Assembly: GCF_027497355.1 (NCBI RefSeq)
Contig: NZ_CP114909.1
Span: 2,418,001-2,482,000 of the forward strand
Direction: 5' to 3'
DNA: 64,000 nucleotides
Source: Micromonospora sp. WMMA1947
GTDB taxonomy: Bacteria > Actinomycetota > Actinomycetes > Mycobacteriales > Micromonosporaceae
Shown here piece by piece: positions 7,712 to 17,648 of the stretch; position 1 is the stretch's first letter, and each line of letters begins with the position of its first letter. Below the pieces are notes generated by a model. The model saw only the letters and a program-made list of their open reading frames with translations, did no database searches and was not told the origin of the DNA. The translations under genes and the position numbers were made by a program.

Positions 7712-7733
7712 TTCAGCGTCACCTATCGCTGAA
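7712..7733 (+). promoter_or_regulatory. Inverted repeat TTCAGCG-N8-CGCTGAA upstream of cspA
   Basis: A perfect 7-bp inverted repeat lies ~75 bp upstream of the cold-shock gene. It could be an operator or an RNA hairpin in the leader, as long structured leaders are common for cold-shock genes. Nothing in the sequence separates these options. Confidence 0.35.
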
Positions 7734-7804
7734 CCGGTGCGCCGCCGGTGCCGGTCCGCCGGTCTCCGGGTGTTGGAACGCCGCGCAGAGTGAGGAAGTG
7801 CACC

Positions 7805-8008
7805 GTGGCACAGGGCACCGTGAAGTGGTTCAACGCCGAAAAGGGCTACGGCTTCATCGCCGTCGACGGCGGGCAGGACGTCTTCGTCCACTTCTCCGCG
7901 ATCGAGATGGACGGCTACAAGGCGCTGGACGACGGCCAGCGGGTCGAGTTCGAGATCGCGCAGGGGCAGAAGGGTCCGCAGGCCGAGCGGGTCCGCGTCA
8001 TCGCCTGA
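7805..8008 (+). CDS. Cold-shock protein (CspA family)
   Basis: A 67-aa single OB-fold protein with both RNA-binding motifs: KGYGFI (RNP-1, ~14-19) and VFVHFSAI (RNP-2, ~30-37). The GTG start at 7805 follows AGGAAG (7793-7798). Such proteins bind single-stranded RNA/DNA and melt mRNA structure. It is monocistronic. Confidence 0.96.
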   Translation: MAQGTVKWFNAEKGYGFIAVDGGQDVFVHFSAIEMDGYKALDDGQRVEFEIAQGQKGPQAERVRVIA

Positions 8009-8117
8009 CCCGCGGCGGGCGGTGCTCCCGCGGCCGGACCCGGACCGGGGGCTGCGGTGCGGTCCACCACCATGGAAGATCATGAGCCGTTCCAGCCGTA
8101 GTCGCTGAGGAGGGCCC

Positions 8118-9539
8118 ATGTCCGATCTGCCCCCGTCGGGTGCCACCGAGCCGGCGGCGTCCGGCCCTCCGGCCGACCCGACCGCACCCCCGCCTCCTGC
8201 CGCCGATCCGGCATCAGGGCCGTCGGGGACCACCGGAGGGGCCACGCCCGGCTCCGGCGCGTCCGGCGTTGACCCGTGGGCCGGTCACACCGGCCCCGTG
8301 CCGATCGTGCCTGCCCAGCCGGGGTACGACAGCCCGCAGCCCGGCGCCCCGACCGCGGCCGGCCAACCCGCCTGGGGCGCCCCGCCCGGCTCGCACGCGC
8401 CGGGCCCCCCACCGCACGGCTCGAACGCCCCGGGCACGCCAGCACAGGGCTGGACCGCGCCCGGTACTCCGCCGCAGGGCTGGACCGCGCCGGGCACCCC
8501 ACCGCACGGCTCGAGCGCGCCGGGTACTCCGCCGCACGGCTGGAACACGCCGGGAACCCCACCGCAGGGCTGGAATGCGCCGCCGGGCACCCCGCCCCCG
8601 GGCTGGGGCGGCCCCGCGTACCCGGGCTACCCGATTCCTGGCGCGGCGTACCCGATGCAGGCCGGTCCCGGCGCGTACGCCGGCTGGTTCCCCGGCATCG
8701 ACCCGCAGGATCCGCTCGTCAACCCGCCGCACGCGGGCATCGGTCCCTGGTTCGCCCGCTGTACCGCCGCGCTGCGGCGCGGCTGGCGGCAGCTGCTGCC
8801 GATCGTGCTGCTCACCCAGGTGCTCCCGGCTTCGGTGATCGGAGTCCTCACGCTCGTCTTCAGCCCCGAGGGCGAGCTGGCGACCGCACCGGACGGCGCA
8901 CCGGCGCTGCCGGCCGGCTTCTGGGGGCAGATGTTCGCCTTCTACGGCGTGCTCCTGGCCGCCGGGCTGGTCTTCGGCCTGCTCCAGGCGACGGGCTGGG
9001 CCGCCGGCACCTGGGTGGTCGCCCGTCAGGCGGCCGGTGAGCCGACCGGACTCGGCGCCGCCTTCCGGTACGGGATGCGCCGTGCCCTCGGCCTGTGGGG
9101 CTGGACCCTCCTGGTCTCGCTGCTGGCCATGCTCGGCACCTGTTTGTGCCTGCTGCCCGGCATCTACGTCACGTTCGCGCTGGCCCTGTTCGGCCCGGTC
9201 TACCTGTTCGAGCGGCGGGAGCCCATCGGGCGGGCGTGGCGGATGTTCCACAACCGTTTCGGCATGGTGCTGGGCCGGGTCGCGCTGGTGATCGCGGTGC
9301 TCCTCGCGGCGACGGTGCTCGACGCCGTGGTGGGCGCTATCAGCGGGGCGGCGTTCGGTGTCGAGCCGATGAACGCCGTCGGCACCGCGATCGGCGCCGT
9401 GGTGCTGGCCGTGTTCGGCGCCCTGCTGGCCACTCCGGCCTACCTGGCACAGCAGGTCGGGCTGGTCGTCACGTACGCCGAACAGCGTGCTCAGGAAGGC
9501 CCGGTGAACGCGGCCCGGCTGGCGGCGGAACTCGGCTGA
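8118..9539 (+). CDS. Membrane protein with Gly/Pro/Trp repeat N-terminus
   Basis: A 473-aa protein. Residues 1-~200 are disordered and Pro/Gly-rich, with a run of about eight near-identical units of the type APGTPPQGWT (about 8390-8610). Residues ~205-465 form a polytopic domain with five or six hydrophobic segments (LLPIVLLTQVLPASVIGVL, GVLLAAGLVFGLLQATG, LVSLLAMLGTCLCLLPGIY, VALVIAVLLAATVLDAVVGA, AVVLAVFGALLATPAYL). The segment CLLPGIYVTFALALFGPVYLFE resembles membrane domains attached to some glycerophosphodiesterases, but no catalytic domain is present. The start has a strong GAGGAGGG site. The function is not known to me. Confidence 0.8.
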   Translation: MSDLPPSGATEPAASGPPADPTAPPPPAADPASGPSGTTGGATPGSGASGVDPWAGHTGPVPIVPAQPGYDSPQPGAPTAAGQPAWGAPPGSHAPGPPPHGSNAPGTPAQGWTAPGTPPQGWTAPGTPPHGSSAPGTPPHGWNTPGTPPQGWNAPPGTPPPGWGGPAYPGYPIPGAAYPMQAGPGAYAGWFPGIDPQDPLVNPPHAGIGPWFARCTAALRRGWRQLLPIVLLTQVLPASVIGVLTLVFSPEGELATAPDGAPALPAGFWGQMFAFYGVLLAAGLVFGLLQATGWAAGTWVVARQAAGEPTGLGAAFRYGMRRALGLWGWTLLVSLLAMLGTCLCLLPGIYVTFALALFGPVYLFERREPIGRAWRMFHNRFGMVLGRVALVIAVLLAATVLDAVVGAISGAAFGVEPMNAVGTAIGAVVLAVFGALLATPAYLAQQVGLVVTYAEQRAQEGPVNAARLAAELG

Positions 9540-9553
9540 GCGGGGCTGTCGTG

Positions 9554-9580
9554 CTTGCACTCGGATAGGGAGAGTGCTAA
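9554..9580 (+). promoter_or_regulatory. CIRCE operator 1 (HrcA site)
   Basis: CTTGCACTC-N9-GAGTGCTAA matches the CIRCE consensus TTAGCACTC-N9-GAGTGCTAA; the right arm is exact. The first of two such sites before groEL. Confidence 0.9.
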
Positions 9581-9588
9581 ACAAGTCA

Positions 9589-9615
9589 TTGGCACTCGCG
9601 TACGGTGAGTGCCAG
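9589..9615 (+). promoter_or_regulatory. CIRCE operator 2 (HrcA site)
   Basis: TTGGCACTC-N9-GAGTGCCAG: perfect 8-bp arms (TGGCACTC/GAGTGCCA) with the CIRCE spacing of 9. It lies 8 bp after operator 1. The tandem arrangement suggests tight HrcA repression at normal temperature. Confidence 0.85.
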
Positions 9616-9631
9616 AAGGTCGGGGCGGTAG

Positions 9632-11437
<1,806 letters not shown>

Positions 11438-11460
11438 GTCCAGCTCCATCCAGTACGCCG

Positions 11461-11494
11461 AAGGGGGCGGGCCGCGTCAGCGGTCCGCCCCCTT
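11461..11494 (+). terminator. groEL terminator hairpin
   Basis: AAGGGGGCGGGCCGC, loop GTCA, GCGGTCCGCCCCCTT: a 15-bp stem with one G-U pair, 23 bp after the groEL stop. It is nearly symmetric and may also end the convergent small gene. Confidence 0.85.
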
Positions 11495-11506
11495 TCCGCG
11501 TACGCG

Positions 11507-11749
11507 TCAGGTGGGCAGCGGGCGCTGGTTGCGCCGCTTGTGCGCCCTGTCGTACGGCGGTGGCAGCCGCCTCGGCTCGTCCACCGGTTGCCGTGGCTCC
11601 TCCACCGGTGGCCCGTCGCCGCCGGTCAGCTCGGCGAGCTGTTCGGCGTCGCCGATGTCGAGCCGGTCGAACGGGAGCTGGCCGGGAAGCTCGTCGGCCG
11701 GGCGCCGGCCCGCCGTGGGATCCTCGGCCCGTTCGTCATTCGTGGTCAT
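11507..11749 (-). CDS. Small hydrophilic protein of unknown function
   Basis: An 80-aa, strongly charged and Pro-rich protein (MTTNDERAEDPTAGRRPADEL...). I do not recognise a family. It is probably real: the ATG has a strong GGAGGAGG-type site 6 bases upstream (seen on the minus strand at about 11757-11763), its codon third positions are GC-rich, and it ends cleanly beside the groEL terminator. It is likely a soluble, disordered peptide. The middle has an acidic, possibly helical stretch LDIGDAEQLAEL. Confidence 0.6.
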   Translation of the reverse strand: MTTNDERAEDPTAGRRPADELPGQLPFDRLDIGDAEQLAELTGGDGPPVEEPRQPVDEPRRLPPPYDRAHKRRNQRPLPT

Positions 11750-11819
11750 GCACCGCCTCCTCTGCTCCGACCGTAGAGCCCGGTCGATGGCGAAGGAGGC
11801 CGAATGGCGCTATTGACGT

Positions 11820-12746
11820 CTATGCCCTGTTAATGGCTTTCCGGTAGAGGAAGAACACCCGCTCGATCCGGGCCCCCGCCGCGTTCGAGTAGAACGGCAC
11901 CGGCCCCACCCAGCCGATCTGCGCCGCGGTGATCCCGGCGGCCGCCTGGTCGCGCAGGCAGCGGCGCAACAGCACGCCGCCGATCCCGGAGCCCTCCGCC
12001 GCCGGTGCGGTGCCCATCGGCCCGAACCAGCTCGGCCGCGCCGACCCGTACGCGGCGAACCCGAGGATCTCGCCGTCCCGCTCGGCGACGTGCACTCCCG
12101 CGTCCGGCCGCCCCACCGAACCGGCCAGCTCACCGTCCCAGGTGCCGCCGAACGTGGACCTGGCGAACGCGGCCAGGGCCGGCAGGTCGTCGGAGCCGGC
12201 TCGGCGTACCGTCACGCCCCGCCCGGCCAGCCGCTGCTCGGCGGCCTCGGTGGAGCGCAGCGCCGCCGACCCCTCGGACAGGTCGGCGGTCATGTTCCAG
12301 GCGGTACGGTCCTGCCGGTAGCCGAGCCGCTGGGCGGCGCAGACCGCCGGGGTGTAGCGCACGTCGATGCCGGGCCAGGCGTAGTGCGGCGGGTTTCCGG
12401 CGAGCAGCACCTCGTCCGCCCCGAGCGCGCCGAGCCGGCTCTCCGCCTCGGTCAGCAGCGCCCCGCCCACGCCCTGGCGGCGCTCCGTCGGCGCGACCGC
12501 GACCAGGTCGACGTGGCCGAGGCGCGGATCGGCCGCCGACAGCGACCCGATCAGGACGCCGACCAGCGCGCCGTCGCGTACCGCGCCGAGGCGCAGCACC
12601 GGGCGGTCGGCCCCGGCCCGCTCGGCCACCGTGACCACCACGGCCGACGCCTCGGCCGCGTCCTCCGGCAGGTCGAGCGACAGCCGGCACAGCTCGACCA
12701 CCTCGGGCAGCCGGTCCCGGCCCAGCTCGATGATCTCCACGTCCAT
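11820..12746 (-). CDS. Two-domain GNAT acetyltransferase
   Basis: A 308-aa protein with two GNAT domains. Domain 1 has VDLVAVAPTERRQGVGGALLTEAESRL (RRQGVG, residues ~78-100). Domain 2 carries EGSGIGGVLLRRCLRD at ~265-280 and HVAERDGEILGFAAYGSARP. The AGNPPHYAWPGIDVRY motif between them occurs in a widespread actinobacterial GNAT group of unknown substrate. It is monocistronic. Confidence 0.87.
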   Translation of the reverse strand: MDVEIIELGRDRLPEVVELCRLSLDLPEDAAEASAVVVTVAERAGADRPVLRLGAVRDGALVGVLIGSLSAADPRLGHVDLVAVAPTERRQGVGGALLTEAESRLGALGADEVLLAGNPPHYAWPGIDVRYTPAVCAAQRLGYRQDRTAWNMTADLSEGSAALRSTEAAEQRLAGRGVTVRRAGSDDLPALAAFARSTFGGTWDGELAGSVGRPDAGVHVAERDGEILGFAAYGSARPSWFGPMGTAPAAEGSGIGGVLLRRCLRDQAAAGITAAQIGWVGPVPFYSNAAGARIERVFFLYRKAINRA

Positions 12747-12789
12747 GGACGCCGACAGTAGGGCATCGGCAGACCAATGGACAGGGTTG

Positions 12790-15201
12790 TTAACCGGTGG
12801 CCCCGGACCGGGCGGCGCGCACCGCCGCGTACGCGTTCACCAGCCCGGCGCCGGAGACGTCCTGCGGTCCGCCGCAGGTGTCGGCGGGCGACGCGACCGG
12901 CTGCGCGGTGTCGCGCAGGATGGCCCGGGTCCGTTCCAGGTCACCGATCAGCGCCGGGTTCGCCGACCACATCAGCGCCACCACGCCCGCCACCTGCGGG
13001 GTGGCCATCGAGGTGCCGTCCAGGGTGGCGTACCCGCCGCCGGGCATCGCGGAGAGCACCGCGGCACCCGGGGCGACCAGGTCGGGCTTGGCCTGACCGT
13101 CCGGCGCCGGGCCGCGGCTGGAGAACTGCGTGACGCGGCGCTGCCGGTCCACCGCCCCGACGGTCAGCACGTCCGGGTACGGCGCGGGCGGGTCCGCGAT
13201 CGAGCCGCACGACGGGCCGGTGTTCCCGGCCGCGGCCACCACCAGGATGCCGGCCGCGGTCAGCGCGGCGGTCGCCGGTCGCAGTGCCCCCGGATCGCAC
13301 CCCTCCACCGGCGGGCAGCCCCACGAGTTGGTGAGCACGTCCGGGGCGCGCGCGGGACGGCCGTCGGTCAGCGGGTTACCGCCCGGCGGGAACGGGGCCA
13401 GCATGAACTGGAGGCAGTCGAGGTAGCGGGCCGGGCTGCCCATGTTGCGGTCGAGGTTGACGCAGCCGACCCAACTCGCACCCGGCGCCACGCCGATCCC
13501 GTCCCGGCCCACCGCGCTGCCCAGCGTGTGGGTGCCGTGGCCACCCCGGTCGGCCGGGGTGCGGCGGCCCTCCCACGGGTCGTACCAGGAGTCCTCGCCG
13601 CCCCGGAAGCCGTCCGCGAGCGCCGGGTGCCGGCCGTCCACCCCGGAGTCGGAGCTGCCCACCACCACGCCGGACCCGGTGACCCCCAGCTCCGACCAGA
13701 CCCGGTCCGCGCCGATCAGGGAGACGTTCCAGGCCGGGCCGCCCGGCGCCGGCTGGTCGCCCCGCGCCTCCGGTGCGAGTGCGGGCAGCGGGCGCACCCG
13801 TTGGCTCACCAGAACCCGGGCCACCTCGGGACGGCTGGACAGCCAGGCCCGTACCGCCGGGCCGCCGTCCGTCTCGATGGCGTTGACCAGGTAGTACGGC
13901 GTCGGGTTCAGCCGCATCCGGGTCAGCGTGCCGCGCAGGTCGCCCTGCGTGCGGTCGGCGGTGGCCACCAGCCGCCGGTAGACCTCCGTCGCCCGGGCGT
14001 CGCGCCCGGCCCGGCCCGGCGTCCCGGCCGGCAGGCCGGTCAGGTCGGCCTGTTCGCGCAGCACCACGAGGAGCCGCTCGCCGTACAGCCCGGGCTGGCC
14101 GGGGACGACGTACACCACGGCGACGGCGGCGAGCAGCGCGGCGGCGGCCAGCGCGGCCGGACCGCGCCGGGGCGCGCGGGCGCGGGACCGGGCGAGCAGC
14201 ATGCCGTACCCGACGGCGAGGACGACCGCGACGGCGAACGCCACGCCGGTGCCCACCGCCACCCAGAACGGCGCGTCGCGGGTGGCTGCGAGCAGGAGGC
14301 TGATCTCCTCCGGGTCGGTGAAGGCGAGCGGCCCCAGCAGGGCGAGCCCGACCAGCAGGCGCACCGGTGCGGGCCCGGCCGGCCGGCCCCCGTGCCGCGC
14401 CGCCGCCTCCAGGGCGGCCAGCACGAAACCGAGCGGCGGCAGCAGGACCAGCGCCGGCAACTGCACGCCCGACTGCCCGGCGCCGGCTGCGAGCGGCGTC
14501 AGCGCGACGCCCGCGACCAGGCCGCCGACGAGCACCAGCCGGGCCGGTCCGGGCCCGAAGGCGGCCCAGAAACCGGTGCCGAGCAGCGCCCCGGCGAGCG
14601 CGCCCAGCGCGGCGGCGGCAAGGCCGGCGAGCAGCGTCTCCAGCGCTCCGCCCAGCGCCCCCACCCACGCCCAGGGCAGCAGCACCGCCAGGCCGGCCGC
14701 GATCGCCAGCAGCGACACCGTCCCGAACCGGCCGCCCGGGACCGCGTCCACGACGACCGGCGGCCGGACGCGGCCGAGACGGACGGCGACGAGCGCCAGC
14801 ACCGCGCCGGTCAGCGCGAGCGCGGCCAGGTACGCCTCGTGGTGCACCGGCGGCACCGTTCGCAGCAGCGTGGTAGCGCCGAGCGCGACCACGGCGGCGG
14901 TCCAGGCCCGGCCGGTGACCCGCAGCGCGGGGGACCGGGGCGCGAGCGCGAGCGCCAGCGCCGGGGCACCGGCCAGCAGGACGGTGGCCACCGCGACCAC
15001 CGGCCAGGCCGCCACCGGGCGGTCCGCGCCGATGACCAGCGCCACCTGGTCGACCAGCCAGCCGGTGACCTGGCCGGGCACGGTGAGAAGCACGATCCAC
15101 ACCCCGGTCGCCACCGCCGCGACGACCGGCCACGGCCCGGTCCCGCGCGGTGGCGACGGCGGTACGGGGGCGGGCGGCGGACCGGTCAGCATGGTCATCA
15201 C
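12790..15201 (-). CDS. Membrane-embedded subtilisin-like serine protease (S8)
   Basis: An 803-aa fusion. Residues 1-~400 hold about eleven hydrophobic segments with short loops. Residues ~400-500 resemble an inhibitor-I9-like prodomain (YYLVNAIETDGGPAVRAWL). The C-terminal ~300 residues are a complete subtilase with Asp518 (SDSGVDG), His555 (GHGTHTLGS), oxyanion Asn660 (AAAGNTG) and Ser731 (DGTSMATPQVAG). All catalytic residues are present, so it should be active, probably outside the membrane. Classical mycosins have one C-terminal helix and no such N-terminal domain, and no ESX genes are near. It is divergent from glpD, 50 bp apart. Confidence 0.88.
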   Translation of the reverse strand: MMTMLTGPPPAPVPPSPPRGTGPWPVVAAVATGVWIVLLTVPGQVTGWLVDQVALVIGADRPVAAWPVVAVATVLLAGAPALALALAPRSPALRVTGRAWTAAVVALGATTLLRTVPPVHHEAYLAALALTGAVLALVAVRLGRVRPPVVVDAVPGGRFGTVSLLAIAAGLAVLLPWAWVGALGGALETLLAGLAAAALGALAGALLGTGFWAAFGPGPARLVLVGGLVAGVALTPLAAGAGQSGVQLPALVLLPPLGFVLAALEAAARHGGRPAGPAPVRLLVGLALLGPLAFTDPEEISLLLAATRDAPFWVAVGTGVAFAVAVVLAVGYGMLLARSRARAPRRGPAALAAAALLAAVAVVYVVPGQPGLYGERLLVVLREQADLTGLPAGTPGRAGRDARATEVYRRLVATADRTQGDLRGTLTRMRLNPTPYYLVNAIETDGGPAVRAWLSSRPEVARVLVSQRVRPLPALAPEARGDQPAPGGPAWNVSLIGADRVWSELGVTGSGVVVGSSDSGVDGRHPALADGFRGGEDSWYDPWEGRRTPADRGGHGTHTLGSAVGRDGIGVAPGASWVGCVNLDRNMGSPARYLDCLQFMLAPFPPGGNPLTDGRPARAPDVLTNSWGCPPVEGCDPGALRPATAALTAAGILVVAAAGNTGPSCGSIADPPAPYPDVLTVGAVDRQRRVTQFSSRGPAPDGQAKPDLVAPGAAVLSAMPGGGYATLDGTSMATPQVAGVVALMWSANPALIGDLERTRAILRDTAQPVASPADTCGGPQDVSGAGLVNAYAAVRAARSGATG

Positions 15202-15251
15202 GGTACGGGCGGGCCGTGTCGCCGCGCGTCCAGGACGGTTACCGTGGACTG

Positions 15252-17084
15252 GTGCGTGACCCGAGTGTGTCCCGATCCACCGCAGGCCAGCTCTCCGCCG
15301 AGCGCCGCGCCGACGACCTGCGCCGCCTCCGGGCCGAGCGGTTCGACGTGCTGGTCATCGGCGGTGGCGTGACCGGAGCGGGCGCGGCGCTCGACGCCGC
15401 CTCCCGTGGGCTCAAGGTCGCCCTGGTCGAGGCGCGTGACTACGCCGCCGGCACGTCCAGCCGGTCCAGCAAGCTGATCCACGGCGGCCTGCGCTACCTG
15501 GAGCAGTTGGAGTTCCACCTGGTCCACGAGGCGCTGACCGAGCGGGGCCTGCTCGCCACCCGGCTCGCGCCGCATCTCGTCCGGCCGGTGCCGATCCTGG
15601 TGCCGCTGCCCGCCGAGGGCGGCGCGCGTGACCTGCCCCGGCGGATCTTCCGCCGCTCCTACTACGGCCTCGGCGTGGCCGCGTACGACGCGTTCGCCGG
15701 GATCTTCGGCGGCGGGCGTGGCATGCCGCTGCACCGGCACCTCACCCGCGAGGGCACCCGCCGGATCTTCCCCAGCCTTCGGCCGGACAAGCTGGCCGGC
15801 GCGATCCGCTACTACGACGGCCAGGTCGACGACGCCCGCCTGGTGGTGACGCTGGCGCGTACCGCGGCGAGCCTCGGCGCGACGGTGGTGACCAGCGCCC
15901 GCGCGGTCGGCCTGACCCGGCAGGCCCGGGAGGTCACCGGCGTGCGGGTCCGCGACCTGGAGGCGCCCGCCGGCTCGCCGGACGCCGAGTTCGAGGTACG
16001 CGCCCGCACCGTGATCGCCGCCACCGGGGTGTGGAGCGACGACATGTCGCGGATGCTCAACGACGTCGGGCTGCGCCCGAAGCTGCGGGTCCGGGCCTCC
16101 AAGGGGGTGCACCTGGTGGTGCCCCGCTCGGCGATCGTGGGCGAGACCGGCCTGATCCTGCGTACCGCGACGAGCGTGCTGTTCGTGATCCCCTGGGGCG
16201 GGCACTGGATCATCGGCACCACCGATACGGACTGGCAACTCGACAGGTCCCACCCGGCCGCCACCGCGAGCGACATCGACTACCTGCTGTCGCAGGTCAA
16301 CACGGTGCTGGACCGGCCGCTGACCACCGCCGACATCGAGGGCGTCTACGCCGGGCTGCGTCCGCTGCTCGCCGGCGAGGCGGACTCCACCTCCAAGCTC
16401 TCCCGCGAGCACGCGGTGGTGGAGCCGATGCTCGGCCTGCTGCTGGTGGCGGGCGGGAAATACACCACCTACCGGGTGATGGCCTCCGACGTGGTCGACC
16501 GCGCGATGCACCGGCTCGGCCGGACCCGCCCCTCGCGTACCGCCGACCTGCCGCTGCTCGGCGCCGACGGGTACGCGGCCATGTGGCGGGACCGGGCCGA
16601 CCTGGCCCGCCGGCACGGGGTGGCGGTCGGGGTGGTCGAGCACCTGCTGGAGCGCTACGGCACCCTCACCCTGGACCTGCTCGCCCTGGTCGACGCCGAT
16701 CCACTGCTCGGCTCGCCGCTCGCCGGCGCACCGGAGTACCTGGCCGCCGAGGTGACGTACGCGGCCCGCGCCGAGGGCGCGCTGCACCTGGAGGACGTGC
16801 TCACCCGGCGTACCCGGATCTCGATCGAGACCAGCCACCGCGGCCTGGAGTCGGCGGAGCACGCCGCCGAGCTGATGGGCGCGGTGCTCGGCTGGGACGA
16901 GGCGACCCGGGACCGGGAGGTCGCCCACTACCGGGCGCGGGTGCTGGCCGAGCGGGAGTCGCAGCTCATGCCGGACGACATCGCGGCCGACGCGGCCCGC
17001 CTCGGCGCGCCCGATGTGCGTGGATTCGCAGCAGACCGTGGGACCGACGGCCCGGGCGTTGAACTTCCGGCCTCCCCCAGGTAG
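15252..17084 (+). CDS. glpD: Glycerol-3-phosphate dehydrogenase (FAD)
   Basis: A 610-aa flavoprotein that oxidises sn-glycerol-3-phosphate to dihydroxyacetone phosphate and passes electrons to the quinone pool. The FAD-binding FDVLVIGGGVTGAGAALDAA begins at residue ~31. Other markers are GTSSRSSKLIHGGLRYLEQ, the central IPWGGHWIIGTTDTDW, VYAGLRPLL and the C-terminal domain with TRRTRISIETSHRG. The GTG at 15252 is chosen; the in-frame extension to 15150 would run into the divergent protease gene. No glpF/glpK is adjacent. Confidence 0.95.
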   Translation: MRDPSVSRSTAGQLSAERRADDLRRLRAERFDVLVIGGGVTGAGAALDAASRGLKVALVEARDYAAGTSSRSSKLIHGGLRYLEQLEFHLVHEALTERGLLATRLAPHLVRPVPILVPLPAEGGARDLPRRIFRRSYYGLGVAAYDAFAGIFGGGRGMPLHRHLTREGTRRIFPSLRPDKLAGAIRYYDGQVDDARLVVTLARTAASLGATVVTSARAVGLTRQAREVTGVRVRDLEAPAGSPDAEFEVRARTVIAATGVWSDDMSRMLNDVGLRPKLRVRASKGVHLVVPRSAIVGETGLILRTATSVLFVIPWGGHWIIGTTDTDWQLDRSHPAATASDIDYLLSQVNTVLDRPLTTADIEGVYAGLRPLLAGEADSTSKLSREHAVVEPMLGLLLVAGGKYTTYRVMASDVVDRAMHRLGRTRPSRTADLPLLGADGYAAMWRDRADLARRHGVAVGVVEHLLERYGTLTLDLLALVDADPLLGSPLAGAPEYLAAEVTYAARAEGALHLEDVLTRRTRISIETSHRGLESAEHAAELMGAVLGWDEATRDREVAHYRARVLAERESQLMPDDIAADAARLGAPDVRGFAADRGTDGPGVELPASPR

Positions 17085-17150
17085 TGGATCCCCGACCCGG
17101 GCCACTCGGCCGGTAGTGCGCGCTACCTACGGAAGTGTAGGTTTCCCCGC

Positions 17151-17648
17151 GTGGTTCGCCCGTCCTGGTTGCGCGTCCCCGCTCTGTCCGTCGTCGTCCT
17201 GCTGGCGCTGACCGGCTGTTCCTTCGGCCGGGCCGAGGGTGCCACCACGCCCGGAGCGGCTGGCGCGGCCGGCCCGACACCTGCGGGTAAGCGCGTCTCC
17301 CTGGTGCAGCGGCTCGGCGACGGCCCGGTCCGCAACCTCGACGTCGACCCGTCCGGCCGCTGGCAGTGCCGCGACTGCGCCGGTGACGGCGTGGACGCCA
17401 CCGGCACGCTGACCCCGGAGCAGACGAAGCGGCTCCAGCGGATGCTCGCGGACCCGGCGATCGCGAAGGAGACCGACCAGGCCCGCAGCTACAAACAGGG
17501 CTGCATCGGTGTGCTGACGTCGACGCTGCTCGTGCCTCCGGACCTCACAGTCACGATCCAGGACTGCCCGGGCGAGCCCAAGCCGAAGGTGGCCTACGAC
17601 GTGCTGCTGCTCGTCACCCAGGCCACACCGGCGGTGGACAAGAGCTAG
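17151..17648 (+). CDS. Secreted lipoprotein of unknown function
   Basis: A 165-aa protein starting with GTG. The lipoprotein signal is clear: RPSWLR, hydrophobic VPALSVVVLLAL and lipobox LTGC (Cys ~23). The mature part includes two Cys pairs (WQCRDCAG and QGCIG...QDCPG), probably disulphide bonded, and an EQTKRLQRMLADPAIAKE helix. I do not recognise a family. Its TAG stop overlaps the TAG stop of the convergent oxidase gene in the palindrome CTAG (17645-17648). Confidence 0.8.
   Translation: MVRPSWLRVPALSVVVLLALTGCSFGRAEGATTPGAAGAAGPTPAGKRVSLVQRLGDGPVRNLDVDPSGRWQCRDCAGDGVDATGTLTPEQTKRLQRMLADPAIAKETDQARSYKQGCIGVLTSTLLVPPDLTVTIQDCPGEPKPKVAYDVLLLVTQATPAVDKS

Noticed and set aside
12790..15201. 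The subtilase considered as a mycosin (MycP) of an ESX secretion system
   Set aside because: Mycosins have a signal peptide and one C-terminal helix, and they lie in ESX loci. This protein has an N-terminal polytopic domain and no ESX gene is near.
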